From Brevipalpus yothersi (Eukaryota > Arthropoda > Arachnida > Trombidiformes > Tenuipalpidae): a DNA stretch of 64,000 bases. The notes below the pieces were generated by a model, which saw nothing but the letters and a program-made list of their open reading frames with translations, searched no databases and was not told the origin of the DNA. The position numbers and the translations under genes were made by a program. The DNA lies in assembly GCA_003956705.1 (NCBI GenBank), contig QZCP01000112.1, positions 383,416-447,415 of the forward strand. The letters are read 5' to 3'. Position 1 is the first letter of the stretch, and each line of letters opens with the position of its first letter. Positions 13,901-25,000 of the stretch are shown one piece after another.

Positions 13901-16236
13901 GCTAGAGAGATGTCTATACTTGAAATGGATTCTCTCAAAAGAACTATGATAGAATCTGAAGCACCTCTGGTAATGAAAAAGCTTTTGAATTCAGATAGAG
14001 ACTTCAGCATGCGAGCATTTTTATCTCGAATTCTAAGCTAGAATTGAATATTTTTCTCAGATTCTCCAGCGAATATACTTTGGCACTTGATTCCCTGGGC
14101 AGAATCATAGAAAAGAACATTGAAAGGGCTGCAAAGGAGAAAAACGTAAGCTTCCGGCAAATGTGTGTACATTTTTACACCTAAAAGATTTGAGATATTC
14201 TTCGTTTAGGATGAACTCTACTCCAATAAAAAAGATTCTATAGGAAGAATTGTAAGAAAGAAATTCTTCAAAGCAATGCCATCATACAAAGAGCATAATG
14301 GGCGAGAAAAGAGAGAGAGAGAGAGTGGAAGATAATGCATAAGATGGACTCCAAAGATGCATGGATGGTTAGAGCTAGCCTACATCCCTCTATTCTATTT
14401 GATTCACTAATCGAAAGGAGAAGGAAACATCTCTTTTTCAGGTTCCATTATTTCTCAGAGTCTTTATCGAAAGGAGAGAAAAAATGAATCCAAAGAAGAA
14501 TGAGTGAGGATCATGCTGGCCTTTCCTGAACGCCTGTCTTTATCTGGAATCATCATGTCAATGTTCAAACTAATAAAAACAAAATTGATTAGTTGTTCTA
14601 TGATCTAGCTTTCTCTTGAGATTCAGAGCATGAAGAAAAAGTAAGGAATACAAAAGAAAACTGATAAAAACAAAACTAACAGAGAATTGAGACTTTCAGC
14701 AAGACAGCATCATTTAACACTGAAAGCAAGAAATGATTGTCAAGTGAGAGACATTCATTGATGGAATAGGCTTGAAAGTCAGATGAATGAATTCAAGCTT
14801 CGCTATTGTTAAAATTATTTCGGAACCAAAATAATCCAAATACATTTAAAACTCAGAGCTATGGAAGCGATTCTAACTGTTTCTTTTTTGTAGCGGAATA
14901 AATCATGATTTCTCAAGCAGTTAGAAACTCAGAAACTTGGTTAATAGAAGTGGAAAGGGGCAAGGGTCTATCAACTTGACAATCGAAATGCTGTACTTTT
15001 TCACGCTCTGTTAACTCGAATATGGTAAAACAAGTGGTTGAAAATAAATGAAAGTTTCCGTAAGAAAGTGGAAGTAAATCACAATTTAGAAGTATTTTTC
15101 ACTTCTTTTTGTTTAATATTTGGAGTTGTTGCATTAAAATGATTGCCAACATGGTATTTTATCTTAGAATACTATGCATTCTCTGAATAGATACTTGCTT
15201 ATTCCCTGATTGAATTTATCGTCTTACAAATGAAAGTGAGGGAAAGAGAGAGGGTAAGCGTTGAAAAACTGAGGCGTCAGAGAAAACTACTCACATTATG
15301 GGCATTGGAAAGTATAAGAAGTATTTTATATCATTAAGAAGAAAAGTCAAGAATGAGAACTCATTTGAGAGTGGTTAGAAAGTGCTCATTGTATGTGAGA
15401 TCTCATTTGTTTTTGTTAGCCCACTTCGTTCAGTGTATTCCTGGATGCAGCATGCAAGATATTCCTCTCATCAACATGGTCAGCAATTTGAGTATTCAGT
15501 TTATCTCAGTTGACTATATACATTGCTGTTTGATTGCTGGTTAGGGTGGCGAAGCTTGTTTGTTCATTCACAATGTTGTGTGTAACAATTGGACGAACAT
15601 TGGAAGAGGACAGAGTTACTAGTGGAAGTATGGACCTCGATTGTCAGGATAGATGCTGCGAACTGCATTGACAAGTGAATACGCAAAAGCAAAGCAAAGA
15701 ATAAGAGAGAGACGTGACTCATTCAAGGCACAGAGGATAACAAGATTTGGAGTAGGATTAGGGCTGACATAACTCATCTTATTGAAAAGAGGAAAAGAAA
15801 ATAGAAATAGAAACAAGCAGAAAAAATAACATCAAAATACTGGAGTTTCATTGGAAAAGGAGAGGGTGAAGCGACCTGGGATACCTCAAATCCATGAACA
15901 TGAATTGAACAACAAGCTTAAAAAATACTCTAATCCAGATTCATAGGTAACACTAGTGCTAGTCAACTGGTAACAGTTGCACGGCTGATCAGTTTCCCAC
16001 AGAAAGAGAGGAGGAAAAGTCGCTTACATGGAGAAGATAGTGAATTGGAATTTGCCTCGCTTGATTTCGAAGCAAAGAATTGATATGTTCTGAGGGATTG
16101 ACATGAGTTTACAGAGGACTAGAGAGACTTACAATTCCGAAAAAATGAGCCAATTGAGCTTCCATAGAGATGAAAAAAGAAAGAGGAAGAAGAACAAGTG
16201 ATACATCCGAACAAAGGAGGTCAAGAGATCGCAAGA

Positions 16237-16282
<46 letters not shown>

Positions 16283-18621
16283 CTCTCTGATTTCTTACAA
16301 ACTTGTTTTTCCTCTCAAACTGATGTTGAATAACGGAGATGGAAAAGTTGGAGAGTAAAAAAGCAAAATCCCAACGAAACACCGTAGGATTTGGAATAAA
16401 ACGATTCTCCAAGACTAACAAAATTGATTCGGCTTGGATTTCTGCCACTGCTGAATGATGTTAGACGATGTTAGGGGAATGTGGAAGATTTATCCTACTA
16501 TTGAATCACTTCTGGGAATCGGAGAAGCGAAAGAATATGCTCCTAGAGAGGACATTGCGTCAGGGGTATCAGCATGATGAATACCAAGATCTAGCATATT
16601 GACGCTTGTGAATTGAAAAAGAGATTGAAGAAGAATAGTTTAGTTGAGAGAATCACAGAATCAGCTTATTGCCTCTCCATCCAAACAGTAGCAAAATATC
16701 CATTTTTAGGCGATCACTTTTTCCACAGGCAAGCGATTGAGTTCCAATTAAGATAAGAGCTACAAGCAGATTGCTCCCACACACCATGCTGAACGTGAAA
16801 AATGTTTCCTCTTCCAACCTTTTATTTTGACTTGAAAAAGAGTGATGAAATTGCTTGGGCCATTTCCTTATCTTATTCTCTATCAATTCATTTTCAACAC
16901 TTGCTGAGCTGCCACACACTCGTGTAGCATCCAAGTTTTCCAAGCCGTTGGATGGTAAAGATTGTCAAACTTCATCGAACTGATGTTCAATTCCTTCCTG
17001 ACAAGAAATGCTTCAGCAACTGGGAATTGTGAATATTGGAAGAAAGTATACAAATACATCGGCAGATGAAAATTGCACGAGTACCTGCAACTTGTTTGCC
17101 CATAATGTGAGATTCATTCTCCAGCATTTCAGTTCCTCTTTTGTGCTCTCTATTTAACCCCTCTTTGTGTTGGATGAGCTTTTCTCTGATGATGATGGCC
17201 CAATCTCGAGCGAAACCTCTATCAATAATTATATGAGTGTTCCGAAAGAATATTTGAAATTTCCGTTTCCATTTTCTTGCTCATGTATTAAAATCGCCCA
17301 TTAATGGCATCCAATCTGAGGCAAATTTTTGCATCAGAATTGTTTCTAGCTCAAATGTGGTTCAATAACATTAATTTTCACGATAAAATTATCCTCTCTT
17401 AGCCTTTCATGCCCCTCTGATGATCATGAGCTTGTTCACACTCCTAGTCCATTTCATTTAGATGCTTATAGTTTGGACACATCATCATCTTGATTGTTAG
17501 TGGGCTGTGACGTGATCATAGAGCTCTTTGTTTACTAACGAGGAGAAAAACAGTTGATCTAGAATAATATGAATCAGTGATGTGATTCCTCGCTTCTCTT
17601 GGTGGATCACTTTCGTGGATACAATATCTCGCCTCTTCGTCATCGAAACACCATGAAATTCTTAATCTGATGAGTAAACGATGTCATGGTGATGTGATTG
17701 ATGAGTTTGAGAGCGAACCACTACCGATTGTGTTCATTATCTGAATCGCTGATTTTAAATGGCAATGATTGCCATTGATGGTCATCACTCTTATTCTAGG
17801 CTAGAAGAGGTGAGAAATGGAGCATACAATACAATACAAGCCATATAAGTTGTGGTTCCATTTTGCTTCTCTCCCTCTTCTATTTAATTGGATTGTCCTG
17901 GCTGGTTTATCGATGATTCTCAGTTAATAATGGCAACAGAAAGACTTTTCGAATTATGTCTTAGAGTCTGAGTTTTTGCTCAGTTTTTGAATAGAGATGC
18001 TCATTTTTATCCCATGAACATGAATTTTTTTCAAAGTCTATCTACTCTGCACAGCTGAAAAAGCCTTTCGAGAAGCAATTGTCCGAAACTGAGAAGTGAT
18101 CTATTTCCTTCCTTTCTTCACTTTCTCTATTTTTTCGTCTTCTCTTCTCTCTTCTCTCTTCCTTTGCCTTTGCCTTTGCCATACACCTTGATTTCAGAAT
18201 GATCAATCTGATGTCTCCACATCTAAATAGATTGTATGAATAAGATCATAATGAACTGGCAGCAGGAAGGATGGGGGAGAGAGATGAAATTGATCACTTT
18301 CTGTTCTGCTCACTTTGCTCAAAGGAGATGTTTCAAACTATGATATTGAGGCATTAGACTTTTTATTTGATCGGTTCCTTTGTGGTGGACTGGAGTATTT
18401 GGATGACCATAAAGGAGCATTATCATGTTACTCACAGCAATCAGAGTAATCCGAGTGCGGCAGTTGAGATGGACTTGCCACACAAGAAGATGGAAAGGCA
18501 CAAACTATGCGTTGAAAATAAGGGAATAGAGGAGAAGAAGAGATAGAGAGTAGAAAAAAACAGAGAGAGAGAATTTTGTGATCGAGTTGACGATCATTTT
18601 GACAAGAAAAAGGTTATTCTT

Positions 18622-18703
<82 letters not shown>

Positions 18704-21258
18704 GGAAAGTAGAAAAATGAAAATGGAAAACTCTATTCCTCCTAGCAGAATAAATTTGATGCGTGAAGCGAAATTGAAAACTGAAATCTCAGATAGCTGA
18801 AAATTGGAATTCTTGAAAGCAGAGGAAGGCCATTATTCTGTACAATGTGAGTAGAATATGAATTTATTTTGGTAAATAAGAAGCTGATTTCGAGTGTTTG
18901 CTTTTCTCCCACAATCATCTCACTTTCTCCTCTTTCACTCGTCTTCATGATAACGATTACAACAACAATTCAATGGCAGAATAGATTTGGAAGTGAGAAG
19001 TGAAGGAAATAAAAGGATAACTCGTTGCCTGCTATCAAATAGTCGATCAAGAAGCAGATTTATCCGCAAAATTTAACGGCGCGTAGTGTCATGAATTTCA
19101 ATGGGGACTGAATCGAGCAAGCAAACGAAAGAAACCCAAAAGACATGAGAAAGGCAAAAGAAAGGCACGAAAAAAGGATAACACTGACATCCGATGGAAA
19201 GGAGAACATTTGGTGCATGAACTGTATTCAGATCTACTTCACATTTATCCACATTGAAGCAGAGGAGGATTTAAGGAATCCATCTAGCATGAAGCAAAGC
19301 TCCACTGTTCTCTTTTCGCTTCCACTACTTTCTTCTTGGCTCATCTTTTTGTTTTTCGTTGACTCCATTTCATCACTCTCATTCATTCATCAGAGAAATC
19401 CACTGGCACCATGGATCGACTCAAATTTCGCAGATTGCTTCTCTGTCCAACAGTAACCGCTAATGGTCTTCATGTGGTCTTCCAAAGAACGGTAAACTGA
19501 TAGTTGAAGAGATCAAAGACAAAGCTGTTGCTCACAAATCGATTGAATTTACTCCATCTTCTTATTGAATTTGGGCAAACTTTGGGTGGATGGTGAAAAT
19601 CGTTTCCAATGATCAATAGAATGAATAATGACAAGTGGAAGCACACAGTGAATGAGTCCATTTGTATGGAGGTTGCAAATAATGTCTCGTAAACTCAATG
19701 GATGATTGGGATAACAATAAATGGTCTTAGTTTTCTTAGGGTCTCTTTCGCGGTTATGAACTCATGTATACGCATCCAAGTGCGACTCGATATAGCTTGC
19801 CTCTATACACTGGCGAGAATGAACATAAATCGATGTCCAGTGGAGATAGAATCGTCTTCAATGGGAGCATTCATCGGGCTCCATTAAACGGGAAAGATTC
19901 ACCGTAGCTAACTGATTAATGATAGCCTTCTTCCACAGACACCGGTGAACCTAGTGAGCTTTCTCCTGTCTTCAGCTTTTCCCTCCATTTCGTCAGCACA
20001 AACTTTTTCCATTCATTCTCACCCATCATCTTACAGTTCATCATAATCCTACTGCCCTAACAGTATTCTGAGGTGGAATTTTTCTTCCTCTCGTCCAAAC
20101 AACTCTTAGGACAAAAATATAAGAAATACAGGGTAATCTCTCCATTTCTTACCAATATGATATTATCGATCATCTCCTTTCAGCGTCAATTTTCCTTCCC
20201 AAAATATCCTTCATCCCTCTTGTTGCATTCCTTCATCATGCATCTCTTCATATGAGTACTAGAAGATTTTTTTTCCTAACTACAGGACTCCTCAAATAAT
20301 GGACTTTCACAGTAACCTGGATCAGGCTCTTGATTTTTTTCAATCATTTTAGACCATATATATATATATTTATTTTTTTCCATTTACTCAGCCATGCATC
20401 TAACCTGCGTTAGTTTCATTGAAAAGAAAAATATGAAGGCTATTTTCTTTGGACAAGTTTTCACCTGACATGTACATGTACATTTCCCAAAATAGAGAGA
20501 ATATGTGAAAAGAAAGAATACAGTGTAGAAGAGAAAAGCTCTCTATTCTGAATGAATGCAATTTTTTGGCTGAAGGTCCAAGTTTGATAGAGAAGAGAAC
20601 TGGAAGGAAGAATTCTCATTATCAGGGTCCCAAAGATATTTTTTTCATTTTCATCAATATTCTTCTAGCCAATAGAGTTTATAACAATGTCTTTCCCAAA
20701 TTTAACTTCGAACACTGGATCAAATGGTTTAAGCGGGCTGAAGAATTTTTTTCGGATCCAAGAAAAGTGTGATAAAAAACATCACAAAAAATTGAAAATA
20801 AGTTGATCGAAACAATTGTTCTACTTACCCATAACTTTTCTTTGTAGCAAGTTTGCCGGAGCTTCAGAACGTAGGTAAAATCAGCTGTATCGATAATCGA
20901 TTGATAAGTGATCTCGTTGAGAGAAGGCTTTTCGAAAATGAAATAATATGAGACATCTTTTCCATATGCCTTGGTGCTACCACCGAAGCTTCTCATTAGC
21001 CCTGAAAATCGGGGGAAAAGGTCAAAAAAGTTCAAAAAGTTGTGCCAGGCTAACTCGATAGAGCCAGCGATCATATTCATCGCTCTCGGGTTCGAGACGG
21101 ACTAAGGGGTAATCAAACTTACCTTCTCCTGACTGAACTAATGAGAGCTTCTGATCACAGATAAAATGGAATGGAAATGCTTTACAGAAGGTTTTCACCG
21201 GCACAAGGAGATCTTTGGGATCATTTGATACGTTATTCATTTCACGAAGCTCACCATA
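992..21258 (-). CDS. GUCY1A1: Soluble guanylate cyclase alpha subunit (N-terminal domain not found)
   Basis: Half of the nitric-oxide-stimulated cytosolic enzyme that makes cGMP from GTP; it works as an alpha/beta dimer. Exons in transcript order: 21258-21123, 21001-20829, 13058-12573, 8742-8599, 8167-8013, 1322-992. All junctions are GT-AG and phases join, giving 474 codons before the stop. The first two exons carry the PAS-like HNOBA domain (FCKAFPFHF, then SYYFIFEKP). The third starts with KGQM, runs through a coiled coil (about residues 165-205) and enters the cyclase fold at VTMLFSDIVGFTAICS. The fourth begins IETIGDAYCV, the fifth has MPRYCLFGNNV, and the last has PDDIPGTCYFVDDF plus a Ser/Pro-rich tail. 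ICSNATP and DVYKIETIGDAYC favour alpha over beta. Family members have about 690 residues; the missing 200 or so correspond to the N-terminal H-NOX-like domain. The 5' boundary (acceptor at 21260-21259, or a start Met at 21240) is uncertain. Confidence 0.88.
6856..6911. repeat. CA dinucleotide microsatellite
   Basis: Twenty-eight uninterrupted CA units. It is the only long CA tract in the window; the other long tracts are GA/CT. It lies in the last cyclase intron and reads TG on the transcribed sense. Confidence 0.97.
7877..7907. repeat. CT dinucleotide microsatellite
   Basis: About fifteen CT units within the last cyclase intron, some 100 bases downstream (in transcript sense) of the exon ending at 8013. 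It reads GA in the pre-mRNA. Confidence 0.93.
8743..12572 (-). other. Guanylate cyclase alpha intron (3.8 kb)
   Basis: The donor follows DVYK at 12573 and the acceptor precedes IETIGDAYC at 8742. The two halves of this highly conserved cyclase motif join in phase 0, so nothing coding is missing. A GAT trinucleotide run lies at about 10752-10773 and a short GA run at about 11590-11608. No other feature can be supported. Confidence 0.75.
16241..16278. repeat. CT dinucleotide microsatellite
   Basis: Nineteen uninterrupted CT units in the 7.8 kb cyclase intron; it reads GA in the pre-mRNA of the host gene. Confidence 0.95.
18626..18703. repeat. GA dinucleotide microsatellite
   Basis: A 78-base GA tract with a single interruption (GAAAGA near 18683). 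It lies in the same intron as the CT tract at 16241-16278 and is complementary to it. Confidence 0.95.
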
Positions 21259-21615
21259 CTAAATACTAATGCATCAACCTCAAGTTCTGAACTGAACTCT
21301 TCGTTCGAGATTCGAACTTGTCTTTGGAATTTTGGTGAACGCGCCATCTCCCGAATTGCCCTTTAAAAGAACGAGGTTCCTTTTTTCTCTCCCAAAAACC
21401 TTTCTCTGATCCATAGTTGGCCATCTAGTGCTCTCCTTTATAAACTCCAAATTGTTCAACAATTATTACGCAAACTTTTATCTTTTTATAGGTTTGACAC
21501 AGTTAAATTTTGAGTTTTGGAGTTTACATTTTCTGATTGCAAAATATATCACAAGATACGCTAGATTTCCTATTCTTTGCTCTTAAAAATTTTGATTATT
21601 TTAATCATAATTCGG

Positions 21616-21661
21616 TCAAGTTCGTATCCAGCGCCGCAGCACCTGTTGGGGCTGAACTTGA
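21616..21661. repeat. GC-rich inverted repeat (hairpin-capable)
   Basis: The left arm TCAAGTTC (21616-21623) is an exact reverse complement of the right arm GAACTTGA (21654-21661). AGC at 21630-21632 can also pair with GCT at 21651-21653. The enclosed sequence is unusually GC-rich for this window. It could be a regulatory palindrome, a small structured RNA or chance; I cannot tell which. Confidence 0.5.
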
Positions 21662-21748
21662 TCATCCCACGAGCCAAGGTGCTAATTAAAGGGTCTTTAT
21701 GGGAGAAAATTTCAAGAGATATTTTCTGATTGTTGAGGCTAGGAATTC

Positions 21749-21780
21749 TATAAAAGGTGAATCAAGTATGCGAATCAGTT
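21749..21780 (+). promoter_or_regulatory. Core promoter of CBP: TATA box plus initiator
   Basis: TATAAAAG begins at 21749 and TCAGTT lies at 21775-21780. TCAGTT fits the arthropod initiator TCAKTY, with its A (21777) as the likely +1. The 28-base spacing is ideal. This predicts a leader of about 250 bases before the 5' UTR intron of CBP. Confidence 0.65.
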
Positions 21781-21846
21781 AATTGTAGGTAATTGTAACT
21801 TTATCGCAGAACGAGACGCGAAACAACAAACGTTTGTGTGTGCAGC

Positions 21847-22088
21847 ATGAGCGCCCTCTAATGTTGGTGTTGCTGTTGCTGTTTGCTTGGCTGTGTTTGT
21901 GTGACGGCCATTTTCATCATTCTTGCCATCATAATGTTTAGCGTTTGAGAGAGATTGTTTGGTGAACACAATTTCTTCAATAATTTAAAAGATGATTTTA
22001 TTATTTGTTATGTTATTAATCTCAAATGGTAAGACCATTGGTGATATGTGAGGATAATCACTGTTAAACTGTACTGTAGGGAGAGACT
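21847..22088 (+). promoter_or_regulatory. CBP 5' leader with upstream ORFs and a 5' UTR intron
   Basis: Four ATG-initiated ORFs precede the main start: 21847-21861 (4 codons), 21861-21941 (26 codons, its ATG overlapping the previous stop in TAATG), 21934-21948 (4 codons) and one from 21992. A likely intron runs from a GTAAGA donor at 22029 to an acceptor ending at 22079. Once it is spliced, the 21992 ORF runs out of frame past the CBP start and ends near 22210. The last exonic ATG before the donor (22026-22028) becomes in frame with the main start, adding M-G-E-T. Confidence 0.55.
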
Positions 22089-25000
22089 ATGGCCTGCTCA
22101 TCATCGGCCAGTCCAACATCGACTTTTACAGTGTCAACATCTTACTCCGTTGTGGGCTCTTCTGGAGTCGTAACCATGTCTGGGCCCGGTTCGGGCCCAG
22201 GTATGTCTAATTCTGCTCCTCCACCGAATAAAAGATTAAAATTAAACGATTCCACCGATTCGTTGTCGAGTGATCAACAATTGTGGAAACTAGAATCAGA
22301 GCTACCAGATGAATTGGCTCCAACACCGCTATCTACTTGTGACTCTATAACCAATAATGGTTCTCTTTTGCCAGCAACTAATGTTACTTTAATAAACCCT
22401 AGTATTCCCATATCCATTGGAATATCATCCGCCAACGTTGTAAATACCACTTCAGCTACCACAAGTGTCACCAATTTACCGTCATCACTGCCGGCTCAAA
22501 ATCATCATCAACTGTCACAACTTCTTCAATCAAAGACTCAGTCACCCAATGTTTCAGTACAACCAAAAATGATACCCACTACATTGCATCAACAGCAAAT
22601 GTTGGGTGGAATGGTGCAAGTTGCAAGGCCCGGGCCACAGAGCAACCAATTAAGGTATGGGCATCCCAATATCCCGCAACAACAACAGCAACAACCCCAT
22701 ATGCAAATGGTACCATCACAATATGTTCCTCATCAGAATTTTGGACCCATTTACTCGTATGTATCTCAGCATTTAGGCAAAATATATGCTCCTAACAATG
22801 TTTCGTCCTCTCTGCGCCTTTGTTTACCACCAAAACTTAGGTTCAATCATCTTCATCCTTTGTTTTCATCACAAGCATTGACTAATGACCAAATTTTCTT
22901 TCCAGTGATAACCAAAAACCTGTCCAACAGCCGCAGCAGCCTGGACAAAGAATGCCTACCCCGGGTATTTTTCGTTATACAACCCCACCACCGACATCTC
23001 AACCTATTAATCAAACTGGACAGTTATTACAAGTCCAAGCACAGAATTCTCCTCAATCAGCTGCTCAGATTTCAGCATCTTCTCAGTCTAATCAGGCTGG
23101 AGGAGCAATATTTGATGACGAGAAACGTAAACTCATTCAACAGCAATTAGTCTTGCTTCTGCATGCTCACAAGTGTCAGCGAAGAGAACAGCAACAACAA
23201 AACGGTACTGATGGACATCAGAAGTCGTGTGCATTGCCCCATTGTCGCACGATGAAAAATGTTCTCAATCACATGACCAACTGTGTGGAAGGTAGGTTCT
23301 ATCTATTGTTCTAGCAACTCTCCAACTTAACTGAGATTTTCATCCCTAATTTAGGTAAACAATGTACCATTCCTCATTGTGCAAGTTCGAGACAGATTAT
23401 CTCACATTGGAAAAACTGTACTCGAAATGAATGTCCCATCTGCTTGCCTCTGAAGCAAGCCTCTGATCGCAGACACAATCTTCTTCAGCAACCTTTAGCT
23501 AATCAATCTCAGGTTCAATTTGTAAGTCTACTCTTATCATCCAAATATATTTAGTGAACTGAAGCTTTCAAATCAGTATTTGGCTGTGATCTTTATTCGA
23601 TGAAATAGCCATCTTCTGACTATCGTCTTGGGATAGATTTAGCCTATCTCAAGCCGTACTTCTCATTTTTCCTCATGATTATATCATGTCTGGGAAACCA
23701 GATTTTATTCGTCGACTTCGAGTCTCCAATACCCATTTATGAATATATAATATTTCTCATTACAGGCGATTCAACCAACTTCACAACAACAAACGCAGCC
23801 TCTTTTCGATGGGTAAGTTAGCTTTTTCAACTTTCTTCGTTTCGATCAGAAAACTTTTCTGTTTGAGACTTTTCCTACATCCATACAACCAACTGATATC
23901 TCGAACTAGATCCGACAATTGCCCTCTTGGAAATTTTTTTCCTTTCTCCCTTAACTTCTGTCCATTGCTAAGTTTTCTCAACATCCAGAACCTGAACCAA
24001 TACCTTTCATGGAGTTCTCAGTTGAATTCAGTTATCTCTAGAGATTTTAGGACTTTTCTTGATGGCTGGAGAAACTCGTTCTTTCCCTACCTATCTTTGT
24101 TCATGTTCGAATCTTAATCTTAACTAAAATTTTCATCTGTGTTCACAGCAAAACTCAACAACCGAATCAGTCTCAAGTACAACCTTTCCAACAAATTCAA
24201 CAGAATCAGTCACCTCAAGAAGGAATGCAGAAGGCCTATCAAGCTTTGGGTCTTCCTTTCAATAACACCGGTACTTCACCTACAACTGGTCAGATCTCGA
24301 ATCGCTCTCAGAACTACCCACTTCTCAATGACGCCTTGCAGAATCCAAACCAAGTTAAAGAGTGGCATGCTGCCGTGCCAATGGAGCTTCGTAACCACCT
24401 CGTGCAAAAGATAGTTCAAGCAATCTTTCCTTCGCCTGATCCATCAACTGTCAAAGATAGTCGCATGGTGAATCTTGTAGGGTATGCCAAGAAGGTGGAA
24501 GGTGATATGTATGAAAAAGCGAACTCTAGAGAAGAATACTATCACTTTTTAGCCGAGAAAATTTATAAGATTCAGAAAGAGCTTGAAGACAAACGACTCA
24601 AGAGGAAACAAGAGCAGCAATTAGATCGACAAACCTCTGGTCCAGCTCCCAATTCGACCATTTTAAACCAAGGTAACTCAATTAGACAACAACAGCCTCA
24701 ATTGTCTCAAGCCCTGCAGCCTCAAGCTGGACCACAGGCTCCTATGAATCAACAGCAACCTCGTACTAGGCTTAACTTAACAGCTCCTCCAAATGTAAAT
24801 CCACGATTTCCTTGTACTAATCAACCAAATCAAATGCCAGGTACTCCATACTTCATAGCTCCCTCTGGTCCTCAAACTCAGCCAACTTCTCAGACGGGAA
24901 TCAGATCTAATTCTACCAATTTCAACTCGAGCCCATCACCAGCCGGAAAATCTATTCAGAACATGCTACAACCAACAACACCTCAGCCTTTGCAATCAAC

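Larger units (their letters stand above)
13059..20828 (-). other. Guanylate cyclase alpha intron (7.8 kb)
   Basis: Separates the PAS-like exon (ending KLW at 20829) from the exon beginning GMQLKGQM at 13058. It contains a CT tract at 16241-16278 and a longer GA tract at 18626-18703. Because these are opposite in sequence, the same pre-mRNA would carry one (GA)n and one (CU)n tract. ORFs at 16653-16943 (minus) and 19145-19456 (plus) show no family resemblance and I do not call them genes. Confidence 0.75.
21259..22025. promoter_or_regulatory. Divergent intergenic region between guanylate cyclase alpha and CBP
   Basis: The two genes are transcribed away from each other, so this stretch must hold the CBP promoter and probably the cyclase promoter. 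On the minus strand a TATAAAG sits near 21438-21444, about 180 bases before the first cyclase exon I can identify. On the plus strand a TATA box and initiator lie at 21749-21780. A GC-rich inverted repeat occupies 21616-21661. A GGCCATTTT motif (YY1-like core, by inference) occurs near 21906-21914. No exon with H-NOX-like sequence is visible on the minus strand. Confidence 0.6.

Noticed and set aside
21280..21462. Candidate 5' exon of guanylate cyclase alpha (minus)
   Set aside because: Three frames were examined. None resembles the H-NOX-like domain, and none joins the 21258 exon in phase with an intron of workable length (one option would need a 20-base intron).
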